This document shows, one piece after another, positions 46,912 through 57,465 of a DNA stretch of 64,000 bases (position 1 is the stretch's first letter; each line of letters starts with the position of its first letter). The notes under the pieces are model-generated. The model made no database searches. It was not told the origin of the DNA and saw only the letters and a list, made by a program, of their open reading frames with translations. Source of the stretch: Vibrio penaeicida. Its GTDB lineage: Bacteria; Pseudomonadota; Gammaproteobacteria; Enterobacterales; Vibrionaceae. Location of the stretch: contig NZ_AP025144.1 of the NCBI RefSeq assembly GCF_019977755.1, positions 3,844,001 to 3,908,000 of the forward strand, read 5' to 3'. The position numbers and the translations under genes were made by a program.

Positions 46912-49130
46912 TGTTTCGCCAATCAATGCTAACCCTTTCTCTATTCGCTGCGTTTTACGCTAACGCAGAATCTACAGACACTGTATTCCAACCTGCCTCT
47001 TACACGCCATCCCAAATGGACTTTGGCGGTGTTGGTCTCATCAAGATGCCAACCGGGAGAATGGCACCAGAAGGGGAATTCAATTTAAGCGCAAACATCA
47101 ACCATGAATATCGTATGTACAATGCATCAATCGCTCTTTTTCCATGGTTCGAAGCGACCATTCGCTATGCGATCGTGCCAAACAAGCGGATGGGTGCCCA
47201 AGAGTTCAGTGGGGACAGCCCTTATCTGGATAAAGGCATCGATTTTAAATTCCGTTTATTGGAAGAAAGCCGTTGGTTACCGGAAGTAGCAGCGGGTGTC
47301 CGAGACTTTGGCGGGACTGGCTTGTTTGATGGCGAGTTCATCGCAGCATCCAAAAAGGTCTACACCAATGATTACGGTGTATTCGACTTCACATTAGGTA
47401 TGGGTTGGGGCTATATGGGCATGCACGGCAACGTGACCAATCCATTTTGCAAAGCCAACGACAAATTCTGTGAGCGACCAAAAGATTTTGGCGGCACTGG
47501 CGGCGAAGTGGATTACCATCGCTGGTTCAAAGGACCAGCAGCCATCTATGGTGGCGTCGAATATCAAACACCCTATCAGCCACTTCGCTTAAAAGTGGAA
47601 TACGATACCAATGATTACTCTGAAGATTTCCCGACAAGATTTCGACCAGGGGATTTCTACGAAGTCGATATGACTCAGCACACGCCCATAAATGTTGGCT
47701 TAATTTATCGCGCGCACCGAAATATTGATCTCCGCTTAAGCTATGAAAGGGGAGACACCGTTTCTGCAGGTTTCAGCCTTCGCACTAACTACAATGAATT
47801 GGCATCCCAGTGGCGTGACGAACCCATACCTCGCCCGAGCAATGAGCAGCCAGAAAATGTCAATGACGTAGATTGGCAATCACTCGAAAAACAACTTGCG
47901 CTGGTCGCAGGCTATGAGGGTGTTAAGGTTCATGTGGATGACACGACTGTGATTATCTCTGGTGAGCAAGTTAAATATCGAGACTCAGAGATCGCCCACG
48001 AGCGTGCGGCTGCCGTTTTGCGCAATCAACTGCCTAAATCCATCAATACGTACAAAGTGATCAATACGCAACAGCACATCGTAACCGAAGCTACCGACAT
48101 TGATGCAAAAAAATATGATCGCGTTGCTAATGTCAGCTACATCAATCCACACATTTCTGATGCTTCAAGCGTCAGTACAGATACTAAAGTCCGTGGAAGA
48201 CAAATGCATGATGGCGCCGATCGCTTATATTACGGAGTTTCACCAACGCTACGTCAATCGATAGCAGAGCCCGAAGAGTTTTATATTTTCAATATCGGTG
48301 TTCGTGGTGAAGCCAGTTATTGGTTAACAAACCAGCTTCAAGCATCGAGCTCAATCCAAGTCAATTTATACGACAATTACCCTGAACTGAACTTTATCGT
48401 GCCACCAGATGGCACAACGGTTCCCCCTAGAGTTCGATCATTGGGCCGGATGTATTTCCACGACAACCCAGTCAGAATGGACACGCTTCAACTGACTTGG
48501 TTTGATAATTTCGGCGACAGCATTTATCAACAAACTTACGCAGGTTACCTAGAAAGTATGTTTGCTGGTGTGGGAACGGAATGGCTTTATCGCCCAAGAG
48601 GAAAAAACTGGGCTATTGGCGCAGACATCAACCTTGTTGCGCAGCGCGATCCCGATAGCTGGTTTGGTGTATACCAGCAAGAAACTCAATACAGTGCTGC
48701 AGATGGTCGCTCATTCAAAGTGTTAGACAAAGGCTATACCGGCTTCGTTTCGGGTTACTATATGCCAAAATGGTCGTGGCTGGATGACACTCTGTTCAAG
48801 GTTGATGTTGGTCAGTACCTCGCTCAGGATGCAGGTGTTCGTGGGGATTTCTCTAAGCAATTCAAAAGTGGGGTGATAGTGGGTGCTTATGCCAGCTTGA
48901 GCAATTTATCCGCTGAAGATTTTGGCGAAGGCAGCTTTACCAAAGGGTTTTACATCTCGATTCCATTCGACGTTATGACAGTAAAACCAAGCCGAAACAG
49001 AGCGAAATTTGATTGGCAACCTCTAACTCGAGACGGCGGTCAGAAGCTCAATAAGGAGCACGACTTGTTTAGCCTAACAGATTCAGCCTCGCCTTGGTTT
49101 ACAAGAAAGAACACGGTTCCTCAGCCATAG
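46908..49130 (+). CDS. YjbH/GfcD-family outer-membrane beta-barrel protein (WbfB-like)
   Basis: The 740-residue protein has a signal peptide (SLFAAFYANAES) and the YjbH pattern: PSQMDFGGVGLIKMPTGRMA at the N-terminus, RYAIVPNKRMG, GVRDFGGTGLFDGEFIAASK, and many aromatic beta-strand repeats to the end. Recent work describes this family as two linked barrels. It probably acts in outer-membrane export or surface attachment of glycan with the two genes before it. A strong terminator ends the operon. Confidence 0.88.
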   Translation: MMFRQSMLTLSLFAAFYANAESTDTVFQPASYTPSQMDFGGVGLIKMPTGRMAPEGEFNLSANINHEYRMYNASIALFPWFEATIRYAIVPNKRMGAQEFSGDSPYLDKGIDFKFRLLEESRWLPEVAAGVRDFGGTGLFDGEFIAASKKVYTNDYGVFDFTLGMGWGYMGMHGNVTNPFCKANDKFCERPKDFGGTGGEVDYHRWFKGPAAIYGGVEYQTPYQPLRLKVEYDTNDYSEDFPTRFRPGDFYEVDMTQHTPINVGLIYRAHRNIDLRLSYERGDTVSAGFSLRTNYNELASQWRDEPIPRPSNEQPENVNDVDWQSLEKQLALVAGYEGVKVHVDDTTVIISGEQVKYRDSEIAHERAAAVLRNQLPKSINTYKVINTQQHIVTEATDIDAKKYDRVANVSYINPHISDASSVSTDTKVRGRQMHDGADRLYYGVSPTLRQSIAEPEEFYIFNIGVRGEASYWLTNQLQASSSIQVNLYDNYPELNFIVPPDGTTVPPRVRSLGRMYFHDNPVRMDTLQLTWFDNFGDSIYQQTYAGYLESMFAGVGTEWLYRPRGKNWAIGADINLVAQRDPDSWFGVYQQETQYSAADGRSFKVLDKGYTGFVSGYYMPKWSWLDDTLFKVDVGQYLAQDAGVRGDFSKQFKSGVIVGAYASLSNLSAEDFGEGSFTKGFYISIPFDVMTVKPSRNRAKFDWQPLTRDGGQKLNKEHDLFSLTDSASPWFTRKNTVPQP

Positions 49131-49166
49131 AGGAACGTAGGTATAAATCAATAAGAACAAAATACA

Positions 49167-49196
49167 ATACAGAGGCGCTATGCCTCTGTATTTTTT
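49167..49196 (+). terminator. Intrinsic terminator after the YjbH-like gene
   Basis: A perfect 10-bp stem (ATACAGAGGC / GCCTCTGTAT), 5-base loop and six T residues. It separates the Gfc/Yjb-type operon from hldD. Confidence 0.9.
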
Positions 49197-49248
49197 AGCG
49201 CCTTATTTGGTACACTCGCAACAACTCAATTTAAAGCTTGGTGAAAAC

Positions 49249-50190
49249 ATGATCATTGTAACTGGCGGCGCTGGCATGATTGGCAGCAACATTATCAAAG
49301 CCCTAAACGAACAAGGCATCAACGACATCCTAGTTGTAGATAACTTAAAAAACGGCAAAAAGTTCAAAAACCTCGTTGACCTTGATATCGCTGATTACAT
49401 GGATCGTGATGACTTTTTAGTTCAAATCATGTCGGGCGAAAACTTTGGTCCCATTGACGCGGTATTTCATGAAGGTGCTTGCTCAGCCACCACCGAGTGG
49501 GATGGCAAATACATGATGCTCAACAACTATGAGTATTCCAAAGAGTTACTTCACTACTGCTTAGAACGCGAAATCCCCTTCTTATATGCCTCTTCTGCTG
49601 CGACTTACGGTGAAACTACGGTTTTCAAAGAAAAAAAAGAATACGAAGGCGCCCTTAATGTATACGGTTACTCCAAACAACAATTCGACAATTACGTTCG
49701 CAAAATTTGGGAAGATGCGACCGCACACGGTGAAACACTGCCTCAAGTCACGGGCTTCCGCTATTTCAATGTGTACGGTCCTCGTGAAGATCACAAAGGC
49801 TCAATGGCGTCCGTTGCTTTCCACCTAAATAATCAAATGAATGCAGGCGAAAACCCAAAGTTATTTGAAGGCAGTGAGCAATTCATTCGTGATTTTGTTT
49901 ATGTTGGCGATGTTGCAGCGGTCAATCTTTGGTTCTTAGAAAATGGGGTATCCGGCATTTTCAACCTTGGTACAGGCAATGCAGAATCCTTTGAAGAGGT
50001 GGCGAAAGCCGTAATCGCTTTCCATGGTAAAGGAGAAATTGAAACAATTCCGTTCCCTGAGCATTTGAAAGGCGCCTACCAAGAATACACTCAAGCGGAC
50101 ATGTCTAATCTTCGCGCTGCAGGCTGCGATCATGAGTTTAAAACGGTGGCAGAAGGTGTCGCTGAATATATGACAATTGTAAACGCATGA
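49249..50190 (+). CDS. hldD: ADP-L-glycero-D-manno-heptose 6-epimerase
   Basis: HldD (GmhD/RfaD) makes the heptose donor for the LPS inner core. The 313-residue SDR has [43 protein letters not shown] with the catalytic Tyr/Lys, and [20 protein letters not shown]. The ATG at 49249 gives the usual [10 protein letters not shown] start. In Vibrio this gene is the landmark at the edge of O-antigen/capsule loci. Its stop overlaps the next start as ATGA. Confidence 0.97.
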   Translation: MIIVTGGAGMIGSNIIKALNEQGINDILVVDNLKNGKKFKNLVDLDIADYMDRDDFLVQIMSGENFGPIDAVFHEGACSATTEWDGKYMMLNNYEYSKELLHYCLEREIPFLYASSAATYGETTVFKEKKEYEGALNVYGYSKQQFDNYVRKIWEDATAHGETLPQVTGFRYFNVYGPREDHKGSMASVAFHLNNQMNAGENPKLFEGSEQFIRDFVYVGDVAAVNLWFLENGVSGIFNLGTGNAESFEEVAKAVIAFHGKGEIETIPFPEHLKGAYQEYTQADMSNLRAAGCDHEFKTVAEGVAEYMTIVNA

Positions 50191-51950
50191 ATATCCTAAT
50201 GGCACTGTCACAATTGGAGGTGACGGGTGCCGAAGTCTATGCGACTACCGTAGGAAACGAGCTATCAAAAAGGGGGCATAACGTATTTTATGTCTCCGAT
50301 ACTCTTACCAAACCACATGTTGGTGAATTTTTTAAACTGCGCTTTAATAAGCGCAGTGTATTACGCCGTTTCTGGCATGTTGGATACCTTTGCTTTCTCA
50401 TTCGAAAATACAAGATTCAGTTAGTACACGCGCATTCAAGAGCCTCCAGCTGGAGCTGTCATATTGCCTGTAAGTTGACTAACACACCGATGATTACAAC
50501 AGTACACGGTAGGCAGCCCGTTCACGCTTCAAGAAAACGCTTTCATGCCATGGGTAACAAAGCCCTTCCTGTATGCGAAGCGATTGAAAAGCAATTGATT
50601 GAAGAATTGGGTGTACCGGAAGACATGCTGACGGTCGCTCGCAATGGGATAGAAACAGACGACTTTACCTGGCAGAGCACTCCCTCCAATACCAAACCTG
50701 TCATCTCGGTTATTGGTCGGTTGACAGGACCTAAAGGTGATTTGTGTTACCGACTACTATCTGAGTGTTTGGATTCCAACCTTTACGACATTAGAGTGGT
50801 TTCTGGTTCCGAGCCAGACGAACGCTTTGACTCATTCAAAGATAAAGTGAATTTTACGGGTTACACCAATAACGTACCAAAGATGCTAAAAGAGTCTGAC
50901 TTAGTGATTGGTGCTGGCAGAGTCGCGATGGAATCGTTGCTATGTGGGCGACCAACCCTTGCCGTTGGAGAGGCCATCTCAATTGGTCTGGTTACAAGCG
51001 ATAACCTACCCCACGCTATGGCCACTAACTTTGGTGATATTGGACCAAAGGTTTTGGACATTGACTTTCCGGCACTGATCGATCAAATAAAGCTCGGTAT
51101 CAACCAGACTCATTGTGACGTCGCCGTAAAAGAAACGATCTTAGCCAACTACGATCTTCAGCGTGTTGTTGACCAGTTGGAAGACGAGTACCAAACAACG
51201 TACGTTCAGGCACGCCAAAGTGAGATGCCTGTTCTCATGTACCATCGCTTTATTCAAAGCGAAGAAGAAAAAGGCACGCGTGGCCCGTATCTTGATATCC
51301 AAATGTTTGAGAAACATCTGAAGCTGCTAAAAAGAAAGGGCTTCGAAAGCCTCACCTTCGAGGAACTCTCAAAGGGACGAACCATTGATAGACTGGCTCC
51401 GGGTAAACGGTACGTTATGATCACTGTCGATGATGGATTTTCAGACAATTACCACCTAATGCTGCCACTTTTGAAAAAATATGGATTCAAGGCCGTCGTC
51501 TATGTGGTTACTGGAGAATCCTTCAATCGCTGGGATGTAGAGGCAGACGAAAATCCAGATAAGCCGTTCAAGTTAATGACCAAAGACGAAATCAAGGCAA
51601 TGGCAGATTCTGGGTTCATTGAAATTGGTGGTCACACATTAACGCACCCCAAATTGAGTCAACTTTCCGTTGAAGAGCAGCGACATGAAATCTTAGAAAA
51701 CAAGATTCAGCTGGAGTCAATCATAGGCAAACCTCTCACCTCTTTTGCTTACCCTTATGGTGATCACAACCAAAAAACAAAAGACATCGCGTTAGAAGTG
51801 GGTTATCAATACGCCGTTGCCACCAACAGTGGTCCGGTTGAATTCCATAAAAATTTAACCCAAATTCGTCGCATCGCTATCTTCCCGCGAACGGATGTCT
51901 TAGGGTTATGGCGCAAGGTATCTGGACGCTATACTTTCCGTAAGAAATGA
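50187..51950 (+). CDS. GT4 glycosyltransferase fused to a polysaccharide deacetylase
   Basis: The 587-residue protein has two parts. Residues 1-345 are a GT4 enzyme: [33 protein letters not shown], then [15 protein letters not shown] and [21 protein letters not shown] in the donor domain. Residues about 350-587 are a NodB deacetylase: [23 protein letters not shown] with the metal-binding Asp, [14 protein letters not shown] (HxxxH pair) and [10 protein letters not shown]. It may add a HexNAc to the core and remove its acetyl group in one polypeptide. Translationally coupled to hldD. Confidence 0.85.
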   Translation: MNILMALSQLEVTGAEVYATTVGNELSKRGHNVFYVSDTLTKPHVGEFFKLRFNKRSVLRRFWHVGYLCFLIRKYKIQLVHAHSRASSWSCHIACKLTNTPMITTVHGRQPVHASRKRFHAMGNKALPVCEAIEKQLIEELGVPEDMLTVARNGIETDDFTWQSTPSNTKPVISVIGRLTGPKGDLCYRLLSECLDSNLYDIRVVSGSEPDERFDSFKDKVNFTGYTNNVPKMLKESDLVIGAGRVAMESLLCGRPTLAVGEAISIGLVTSDNLPHAMATNFGDIGPKVLDIDFPALIDQIKLGINQTHCDVAVKETILANYDLQRVVDQLEDEYQTTYVQARQSEMPVLMYHRFIQSEEEKGTRGPYLDIQMFEKHLKLLKRKGFESLTFEELSKGRTIDRLAPGKRYVMITVDDGFSDNYHLMLPLLKKYGFKAVVYVVTGESFNRWDVEADENPDKPFKLMTKDEIKAMADSGFIEIGGHTLTHPKLSQLSVEEQRHEILENKIQLESIIGKPLTSFAYPYGDHNQKTKDIALEVGYQYAVATNSGPVEFHKNLTQIRRIAIFPRTDVLGLWRKVSGRYTFRKK

Positions 51951-52013
51951 TCTCGCGATAAGATTCAATGATGATATCCTATCGCACTAGAAGAAAAATC
52001 GGTGAGCAACAAT

Positions 52014-53048
52014 ATGAAGATTTTGGTTATTGGACCTTCATGGGTAGGCGACATGGTGATGTCGCAAAGCCTGTACACAGAATTGAAGATCCAGCACCCG
52101 GAAGCCACGATTGACGTACTTGCTCCAGCCTGGTGTAAACCCATCCTAGAACGTATGCCTGAGATATCCCGAGCCATAGAAATGCCTATGGGACACGGGG
52201 AGTTTAATTTATTCGGTCGACGCAAAATAGGTAAATCTCTAGCCAAAGAAGGCTATACGCACTCTTTCATCCTCCCTAATTCGGCGAAGTCTGCACTGAT
52301 CCCTTGGTTTGCGGGCATACCGAACCGTACTGGCTGGAAAGGTGAAATGCGATATGGATTGCTTAACGATTTACGTCCTGATCGAAAAGTTTTCCAATAT
52401 ATGGTCGAGCGGTATGTCGCACTCGCCCACAGCAAAAATACCATGCTCGATTCGGTTGTCTTGCCACAGTGCCCAACACCAAAACTTACGATAGATTCAG
52501 ACTCTCAGCGAAGTGCCTTACTTAGATTAAACCTGTCCGATGAAAGAATCGCTATTGGCCTTTGCCCTGGTGCCGAGTACGGTCCTGCAAAGCGGTGGCC
52601 CGACGCTTACTACGCGAAAGTTGCACAATTTGTTATAGAACAAGGCAAACAAGTTTGGCTATTTGGATCTGCCAAAGACAGAGAAGTCACTCAGAAGATT
52701 AGAAACGCCTTACCCGAAGCACTTCAAGCGTATTGCCATGATCTGGCCGGACAAACGAGCTTAATTGAAGCCGTAGACTTACTCGCAGCCTGTGATACCG
52801 TTGTCTGCAACGATTCTGGTCTAATGCATGTCTCAGCTGCAGTCGGCTGCAATATTGTTGCGATTTATGGTTCAAGCTCACCAAAGTATACGCCACCGTT
52901 AACCGACAAGTTGACCATGCTGCACACTGACATTCAGTGCCGTCCATGTTTCAAAAAGACCTGCCCGTATGGGCATATGAAGTGTTTAACAGAGTTACCT
53001 CCTAGCCGCGTGATATCCGCATTAGAAACGAATAAGGCTTCAGCATGA
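52014..53048 (+). CDS. waaF: LPS heptosyltransferase II
   Basis: This GT9 enzyme adds the second heptose to the inner core. The 344-residue protein has MKILVIGPSWVGDMVMSQSL, FAGIPNRTGWKGEMRYGLLN, LCPGAEYGPAKRWPDAYYA and VVCNDSGLMHVSAAVGCNIV. The ATG at 52014 with GGTGAG upstream is preferred to the GTG at 52002. It overlaps waaA by 4 bp. Confidence 0.95.
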   Translation: MKILVIGPSWVGDMVMSQSLYTELKIQHPEATIDVLAPAWCKPILERMPEISRAIEMPMGHGEFNLFGRRKIGKSLAKEGYTHSFILPNSAKSALIPWFAGIPNRTGWKGEMRYGLLNDLRPDRKVFQYMVERYVALAHSKNTMLDSVVLPQCPTPKLTIDSDSQRSALLRLNLSDERIAIGLCPGAEYGPAKRWPDAYYAKVAQFVIEQGKQVWLFGSAKDREVTQKIRNALPEALQAYCHDLAGQTSLIEAVDLLAACDTVVCNDSGLMHVSAAVGCNIVAIYGSSSPKYTPPLTDKLTMLHTDIQCRPCFKKTCPYGHMKCLTELPPSRVISALETNKASA

Positions 53049-54328
53049 TCGCAAGAGCCTTTTACACCGTCATACTCACATTAGTCGCGCCAGTATTACT
53101 TTATGGTCTTTTCCGGAAACGCAAAAACAAACCATCTGTCGGTTCTCGTTGGAGAGAACATTTTGGATTGACGCCTAAATTGGATAGTGAAGTGAGCCCG
53201 ATATGGATACACGCTGTATCAGTGGGTGAGGTCCTTGCGGTGACTCCTTTTATAAAAGAATTAAAAAAAAACGTTCCCGATACACCAATATTGATCACTA
53301 CCACGACCCCGACGGGTGCAGAACAAGCAGCAAAGCTATCAACCCTTGCCACACACCGTTACGCCCCCGTAGATTTTCCCTTTTCTGTTCAACGATTTTT
53401 AGAGAGAGTTAACCCTTCACAGCTTATTATCGTGGAAACTGAACTATGGCCAAACACCATTCACGTCACATCAAAGAAAGGCATTCCCATTACAGTTCTG
53501 AACGCAAGGCTGTCAGATAAATCATTTCGTGGGTATAAAAAAATCCAGCCTTTATTTACAGGTATCGCAAACCATATATCGCAAGTGCTATGCCAACACA
53601 GTAAAGACGCAGATAACTTCGTAAAGCTTGGGGTTAGCGATAAGAAAGTTCAAGTCACTGGCTCAATCAAGTTTGACATCAAGGTAACAGAGAACACGGT
53701 AAGAGAAGGTAATCTTCTTCGTGACAAAATGGGTATTGAAAGACCCATCTGGATAGCGGCCAGTACACACTTAGGTGAAGATGAGCAAATAATAGATACA
53801 CATAAAAAGCTATTAGAGAAACTACCAGATGCCTTACTAATACTAGTACCGAGGCACCCAGAAAGATTTGATGCCGTGTTTAACCTTTGTACGGCAGAAG
53901 GCTTAAAGGTCGTAAGAAGAACACAACCAAACCATGATTTTAGCGATCAACAAGTGTACTTGGGTGATACCATGGGCGAAATGCTGATATTGATGCAAGC
54001 AGCAAATGTGTGCTTTATGGGTGGTAGCTTATTGGGTAATAAAGTGGGGGGACATAATCTGTTGGAGCCAGCTGCATTAGGAAAACCCACGATTATTGGT
54101 CCAAGCTATTACAACTTTCTGGAAATAACAAAAGAGCTCCACAGGCTTAATGCCACCAAGATTATTCAAGATTCGACGGACTTGGTCGATAGCTTGACAG
54201 TACTCTTAACATCAGAGCAAGAAGCTCAACAAGCCGGGCTTAATGCCATGGCTTTCATAGAAAAAAGTCGTGGAGCGTTAAACCTCTCACTGAAAGCCAT
54301 CACCAAAAATACCGCGTGTGCACTATGA
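53045..54328 (+). CDS. waaA: 3-deoxy-D-manno-octulosonic acid (Kdo) transferase
   Basis: WaaA (KdtA) transfers Kdo to lipid A precursor at the inner membrane. The 427-residue protein has an N-terminal membrane anchor, SRWREHFG, IWIHAVSVGEVLAVTPFI, LIIVETELWPN, the ASTHLGEDEQI and LVPRHPERF blocks, and CFMGGSLLGNKVGGHNLLEPA. kdkA nearby suggests one Kdo that is then phosphorylated, as in other Vibrios and Haemophilus. Overlaps the next gene by 4 bp. Confidence 0.96.
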   Translation: MIARAFYTVILTLVAPVLLYGLFRKRKNKPSVGSRWREHFGLTPKLDSEVSPIWIHAVSVGEVLAVTPFIKELKKNVPDTPILITTTTPTGAEQAAKLSTLATHRYAPVDFPFSVQRFLERVNPSQLIIVETELWPNTIHVTSKKGIPITVLNARLSDKSFRGYKKIQPLFTGIANHISQVLCQHSKDADNFVKLGVSDKKVQVTGSIKFDIKVTENTVREGNLLRDKMGIERPIWIAASTHLGEDEQIIDTHKKLLEKLPDALLILVPRHPERFDAVFNLCTAEGLKVVRRTQPNHDFSDQQVYLGDTMGEMLILMQAANVCFMGGSLLGNKVGGHNLLEPAALGKPTIIGPSYYNFLEITKELHRLNATKIIQDSTDLVDSLTVLLTSEQEAQQAGLNAMAFIEKSRGALNLSLKAITKNTACAL

Positions 54329-55368
54329 AAAACAGAAATGTCGCGATTGTTTGCCTTTCGCACTATCAAGGCGGAATGGAATTAGATGCGATCAAGCATG
54401 CCGGCATGTTCCGTCGCCACAACGTAAATACAATATTGATTTGTAGGAAGAACACCTACCTAGAACAAGCCGCGCTATCAAAAGAGCTTCCGACTTACAG
54501 TATAGATTTCAAAGCGAAATTAGGAATAGCGCTTATAAACGGCCTAAGGCAGATAATAAAGCAGCAGAAAATATCCACGTTAGTTTTTTTTGGTACTTCG
54601 GAAATAAAATCGATTTACTTTGCCGTTAAAGGACTGGGCTGCAAAGTCATATTACGCCATGGAACAACGATGTCATCACCAAAAACCGACATGATTCATG
54701 CTCTGTTTTATCGTTGTGTCTCTAGTTATGTATCCATTAGTGACCACCTTAATGACAATGTAAAAGCGATATTTCCAATTAACGATAAGCCTGTAAAAAC
54801 CATCTATAATCCTGTTGACTCAAGTCATACACAAGAAGCTAGCCCAAAACAAAATCAGTTCATACATGTGGGCCGCGTAGAAGAAGGTAAAGGGGTATTT
54901 GATGCTGTAGAGGCTCTTGGAAAATCCAATATTCCAAGAGAAAACAAGCGTATTACTTTTGTTGGCGCAGTTAAGCCACATATAAAAAGCCAATTAACCG
55001 AGCTTGCAAAAAAAGGATCTGTGCAGATCCAGTTCGAAGGTTTTGTCAAAGACCCATTTACCCACTATAAAATACACAAATTTTTGCTGTTTCCCAGTCA
55101 CGGAGAAGGTCTTGGAAACACGATTTTAGAAGCATTACAATGTGGATTGACCTGCATTACGTATAACAACACCGTTTTCCCTGAGTTTACATCTCTAGGA
55201 TGCCAAGCGTTCTATCTTGCAGAAGATCGTAACATTCAAGATCTCGCGCTCAAGATTGAAGCTGCGTTTGAAAGTTCTTTAAGCTTAGAAGTAAACCCAA
55301 ATTTTCACGTGCTTGCAAAACACTTCAGTGAAGAAAGTGCTATCCGCCAATGGCAACCATTACTTTAA
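54325..55368 (+). CDS. GT4 glycosyltransferase (LPS core)
   Basis: The 347-residue GT-B enzyme has LSHYQGGMELDAIKHAGMFR at the N-terminus, HVGRVEEGKGVFDAVEALG opening the donor domain, and FPSHGEGLGNTILEALQCGL with the retaining E-x7-E motif. The ATG at 54325 overlaps the waaA stop as ATGA and is preferred to a GTG nine bases upstream. It lies in the core operon and probably extends the core; the sugar is unknown. Confidence 0.85.
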   Translation: MKNRNVAIVCLSHYQGGMELDAIKHAGMFRRHNVNTILICRKNTYLEQAALSKELPTYSIDFKAKLGIALINGLRQIIKQQKISTLVFFGTSEIKSIYFAVKGLGCKVILRHGTTMSSPKTDMIHALFYRCVSSYVSISDHLNDNVKAIFPINDKPVKTIYNPVDSSHTQEASPKQNQFIHVGRVEEGKGVFDAVEALGKSNIPRENKRITFVGAVKPHIKSQLTELAKKGSVQIQFEGFVKDPFTHYKIHKFLLFPSHGEGLGNTILEALQCGLTCITYNNTVFPEFTSLGCQAFYLAEDRNIQDLALKIEAAFESSLSLEVNPNFHVLAKHFSEESAIRQWQPLL

Positions 55369-55377
55369 AAAGACCAC

Positions 55378-56613
55378 ATGCAGAAAATCTATTTAAATAA
55401 AGCGTACTATTACCTAACAGCAGTAGTTTTGACACTATTGATGCTTTCCCTACCAACTTCAAAAGCTGGCATGAATATCTTCTCTGCACTCCTGGCTCTG
55501 GGAGGTTTCGGTTACGCGATATTCAATGTTAAGACACTAACAAAGCTCGAAAAGTTTGCCTTCTTATTCTGTATAGCGACGTATTCGATAGGTGGGATAG
55601 AAAGCTACGCACTCCACGCATCGGAGCTCGATTTTGCCTATTACATGCAAAAGAACAGCTTTTGGTTGCTGATTCCTGTCTTCATTTTGATTCTGAAGCA
55701 TGAGCAACTTAAAAATCTTGCCTGCATTGCATTTATCCTGGCAGCAACAATTGCGGGAATCGAAAGTTTGTACGATGCCTATCTTGCCAATTTTGACGTT
55801 TACGCACGCTCTACTGGTTTTTTAGGGCATTCGCGACACGCCAACAGTATGCTGCTTAGCATCGGTTTGTCTTTGATCTATCTGAATAAAAAAGAAACAG
55901 GAACCGCCATCAAGTCACTGCTATGGGGCTGTATAATTATTGCTATATTGAGTTTACTCGTATCCGGAAGCAGAGGGGCTTGGCTGGGCGGAGGAGCGAT
56001 GCTGCTTTACGTCATAATCCGTTTCCATAAAGCATTGATAAAACCGGGAGTTATTCTTGCTATTTTGGTTGCCGTCATTGCGTCAATCAGTTTCCCCGAT
56101 AAAGTGGAGCGCTATGTTGAGCGCGCAAAATCCATTGTTCACCTTGAACTCAGTGGTCTAGCTCGCTTAACCATGTGGCGTGGTGGCTTAGAGTATATGG
56201 GACATCAAGTTTCAGACTCCCCAATAACACTCATAGCGGGATCTGGTATGTACAGTGCCAAGGAAAAATACTTGAGCTATGTGGATGCTTTACAGCCAGA
56301 GGAGAGAGAACACCTACTAACCGATGGCAGCGTATTCGGCGGCTCTGATTTCCACAACTCAATCCTCGATGTTTTTGTTAAATCGGGAGTTTTGTATGCA
56401 ACACTCTTTTTTGGCTCATGGGCATTTGTGATTTCAAAAGCAATGAAAGGTACCAATCAAGATATTTTCGCTTGCCGATATGTTATAGCCTATTTTGTCG
56501 GGCTGTTTGTGATTTATCAGTTTTATACCATCGCTCAAGATTACGCTACGTACGCTACGGCATTTGCAGTATCATTGTTACTTTCTGAAATGATGCGAGA
56601 AAAAGAAGCATGA
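55378..56613 (+). CDS. waaL: O-antigen ligase, WaaL-type
   Basis: The 411-residue protein is polytopic, with about 10-12 helices, and carries the Wzy_C/O-antigen ligase pattern: STGFLGHSRHANSMLLSIGL, SGSRGAWLGGGAMLLYVI with an Arg conserved in WaaL, and a large periplasmic loop with FGGSDFHNSILDVFVKSG. WaaL joins undecaprenyl-linked glycan to lipid A-core at the periplasmic face. Its place in the core operon, away from wzx/wzz, favours ligase over polymerase. Confidence 0.85.
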   Translation: MQKIYLNKAYYYLTAVVLTLLMLSLPTSKAGMNIFSALLALGGFGYAIFNVKTLTKLEKFAFLFCIATYSIGGIESYALHASELDFAYYMQKNSFWLLIPVFILILKHEQLKNLACIAFILAATIAGIESLYDAYLANFDVYARSTGFLGHSRHANSMLLSIGLSLIYLNKKETGTAIKSLLWGCIIIAILSLLVSGSRGAWLGGGAMLLYVIIRFHKALIKPGVILAILVAVIASISFPDKVERYVERAKSIVHLELSGLARLTMWRGGLEYMGHQVSDSPITLIAGSGMYSAKEKYLSYVDALQPEEREHLLTDGSVFGGSDFHNSILDVFVKSGVLYATLFFGSWAFVISKAMKGTNQDIFACRYVIAYFVGLFVIYQFYTIAQDYATYATAFAVSLLLSEMMREKEA

Positions 56614-57431
56614 AAATCAGCTTGATTGTCGCAGTATACAAAGATTACCAAGCACTCAACCTTATTTTGGAGCAAGCGGCAAAACAAACGTACGATAATT
56701 TTGAAATCGTGATTGCCGAGGATGCAATAAGCCAAGACATTCCGGAGCTCGTATCCAAATTTTCTCACATTGATATTGTGCATTGTTCGCAGGAAGATTC
56801 GGGTATCCGAAAAATGCGCTCAATCAACAACGCCATTAGAGCATCCACTGGGGATTACTTAATCTTCACTGATGGCGATTGCATTCCCGCCCCTGATTTC
56901 TTTGAATGCCACGCAAAAATGGCAACAAGAGGCACGATACTTTCTGGTCGAAGAACCAATCTGGGTCCTGGTTTTAGCACTCGAATTAGACAAGGCAACT
57001 TAGATACTGCCGAACTCGCTAACCGCTACCTTCGATATTACCCTCAGGTGGCCTGGGATGGCAAAGAAGGGCACGCAGAGACAGGACTTTGTTTCAAACC
57101 GGATGGTTGGATTTTCCAAACCTTTTTTGCAAAATCAAAGCGTTCCACAAGCCTCCTCGGCTGCCATTTTAGCTGTTTCAGAGAAGACATGTATTTCATC
57201 AATGGATTTGACGAGTCCTATGGAGAAACCGCACTAGGGGACGATACCGATATTGAGTGGCGCTTTCGTGCAGCTGGGTTTGAATTGAAATCAGTCAAGC
57301 ACGCAACAACGGTATTCCACTTGTATCACGAGAAACGTGACCGCTTTATTCCGGAAGAAGAAGCCCTTTACCACACAATGCTAGACCGAAAATCCAACAA
57401 AGAGTACCAAGCAAAAATCGGGCTAAAATAA
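56610..57431 (+). CDS. GT2 glycosyltransferase (LPS core)
   Basis: The 273-residue GT-A enzyme has SLIVAVYKDYQALNLILEQA, GDYLIFTDGDCIPAPDFF with its metal motif, and a C-terminal galactosyltransferase-like block (CHFSCFREDMYFINGFDESY, then GDDTDIEWRFRAAG). It overlaps the waaL-type gene by 4 bp and ends the rightward core operon. The stop codon lies in a hairpin that serves the convergent gene. Donor unknown. Confidence 0.87.
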   Translation: MKISLIVAVYKDYQALNLILEQAAKQTYDNFEIVIAEDAISQDIPELVSKFSHIDIVHCSQEDSGIRKMRSINNAIRASTGDYLIFTDGDCIPAPDFFECHAKMATRGTILSGRRTNLGPGFSTRIRQGNLDTAELANRYLRYYPQVAWDGKEGHAETGLCFKPDGWIFQTFFAKSKRSTSLLGCHFSCFREDMYFINGFDESYGETALGDDTDIEWRFRAAGFELKSVKHATTVFHLYHEKRDRFIPEEEALYHTMLDRKSNKEYQAKIGLK

Positions 57432-57442
57432 CGTTAGCCCGA
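57413..57442 (-). terminator. Terminator of the leftward kdkA/GT2 transcript
   Basis: A perfect 9-bp stem (TCGGGCTAA / TTAGCCCGA) with a 7-base loop, followed on the minus strand by TTTTT. It overlaps the 3' end of the convergent GT2 gene and includes its stop codon. Confidence 0.8.
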
Positions 57443-57465
57443 CTGAAACCTTGCATCGAAATCTT

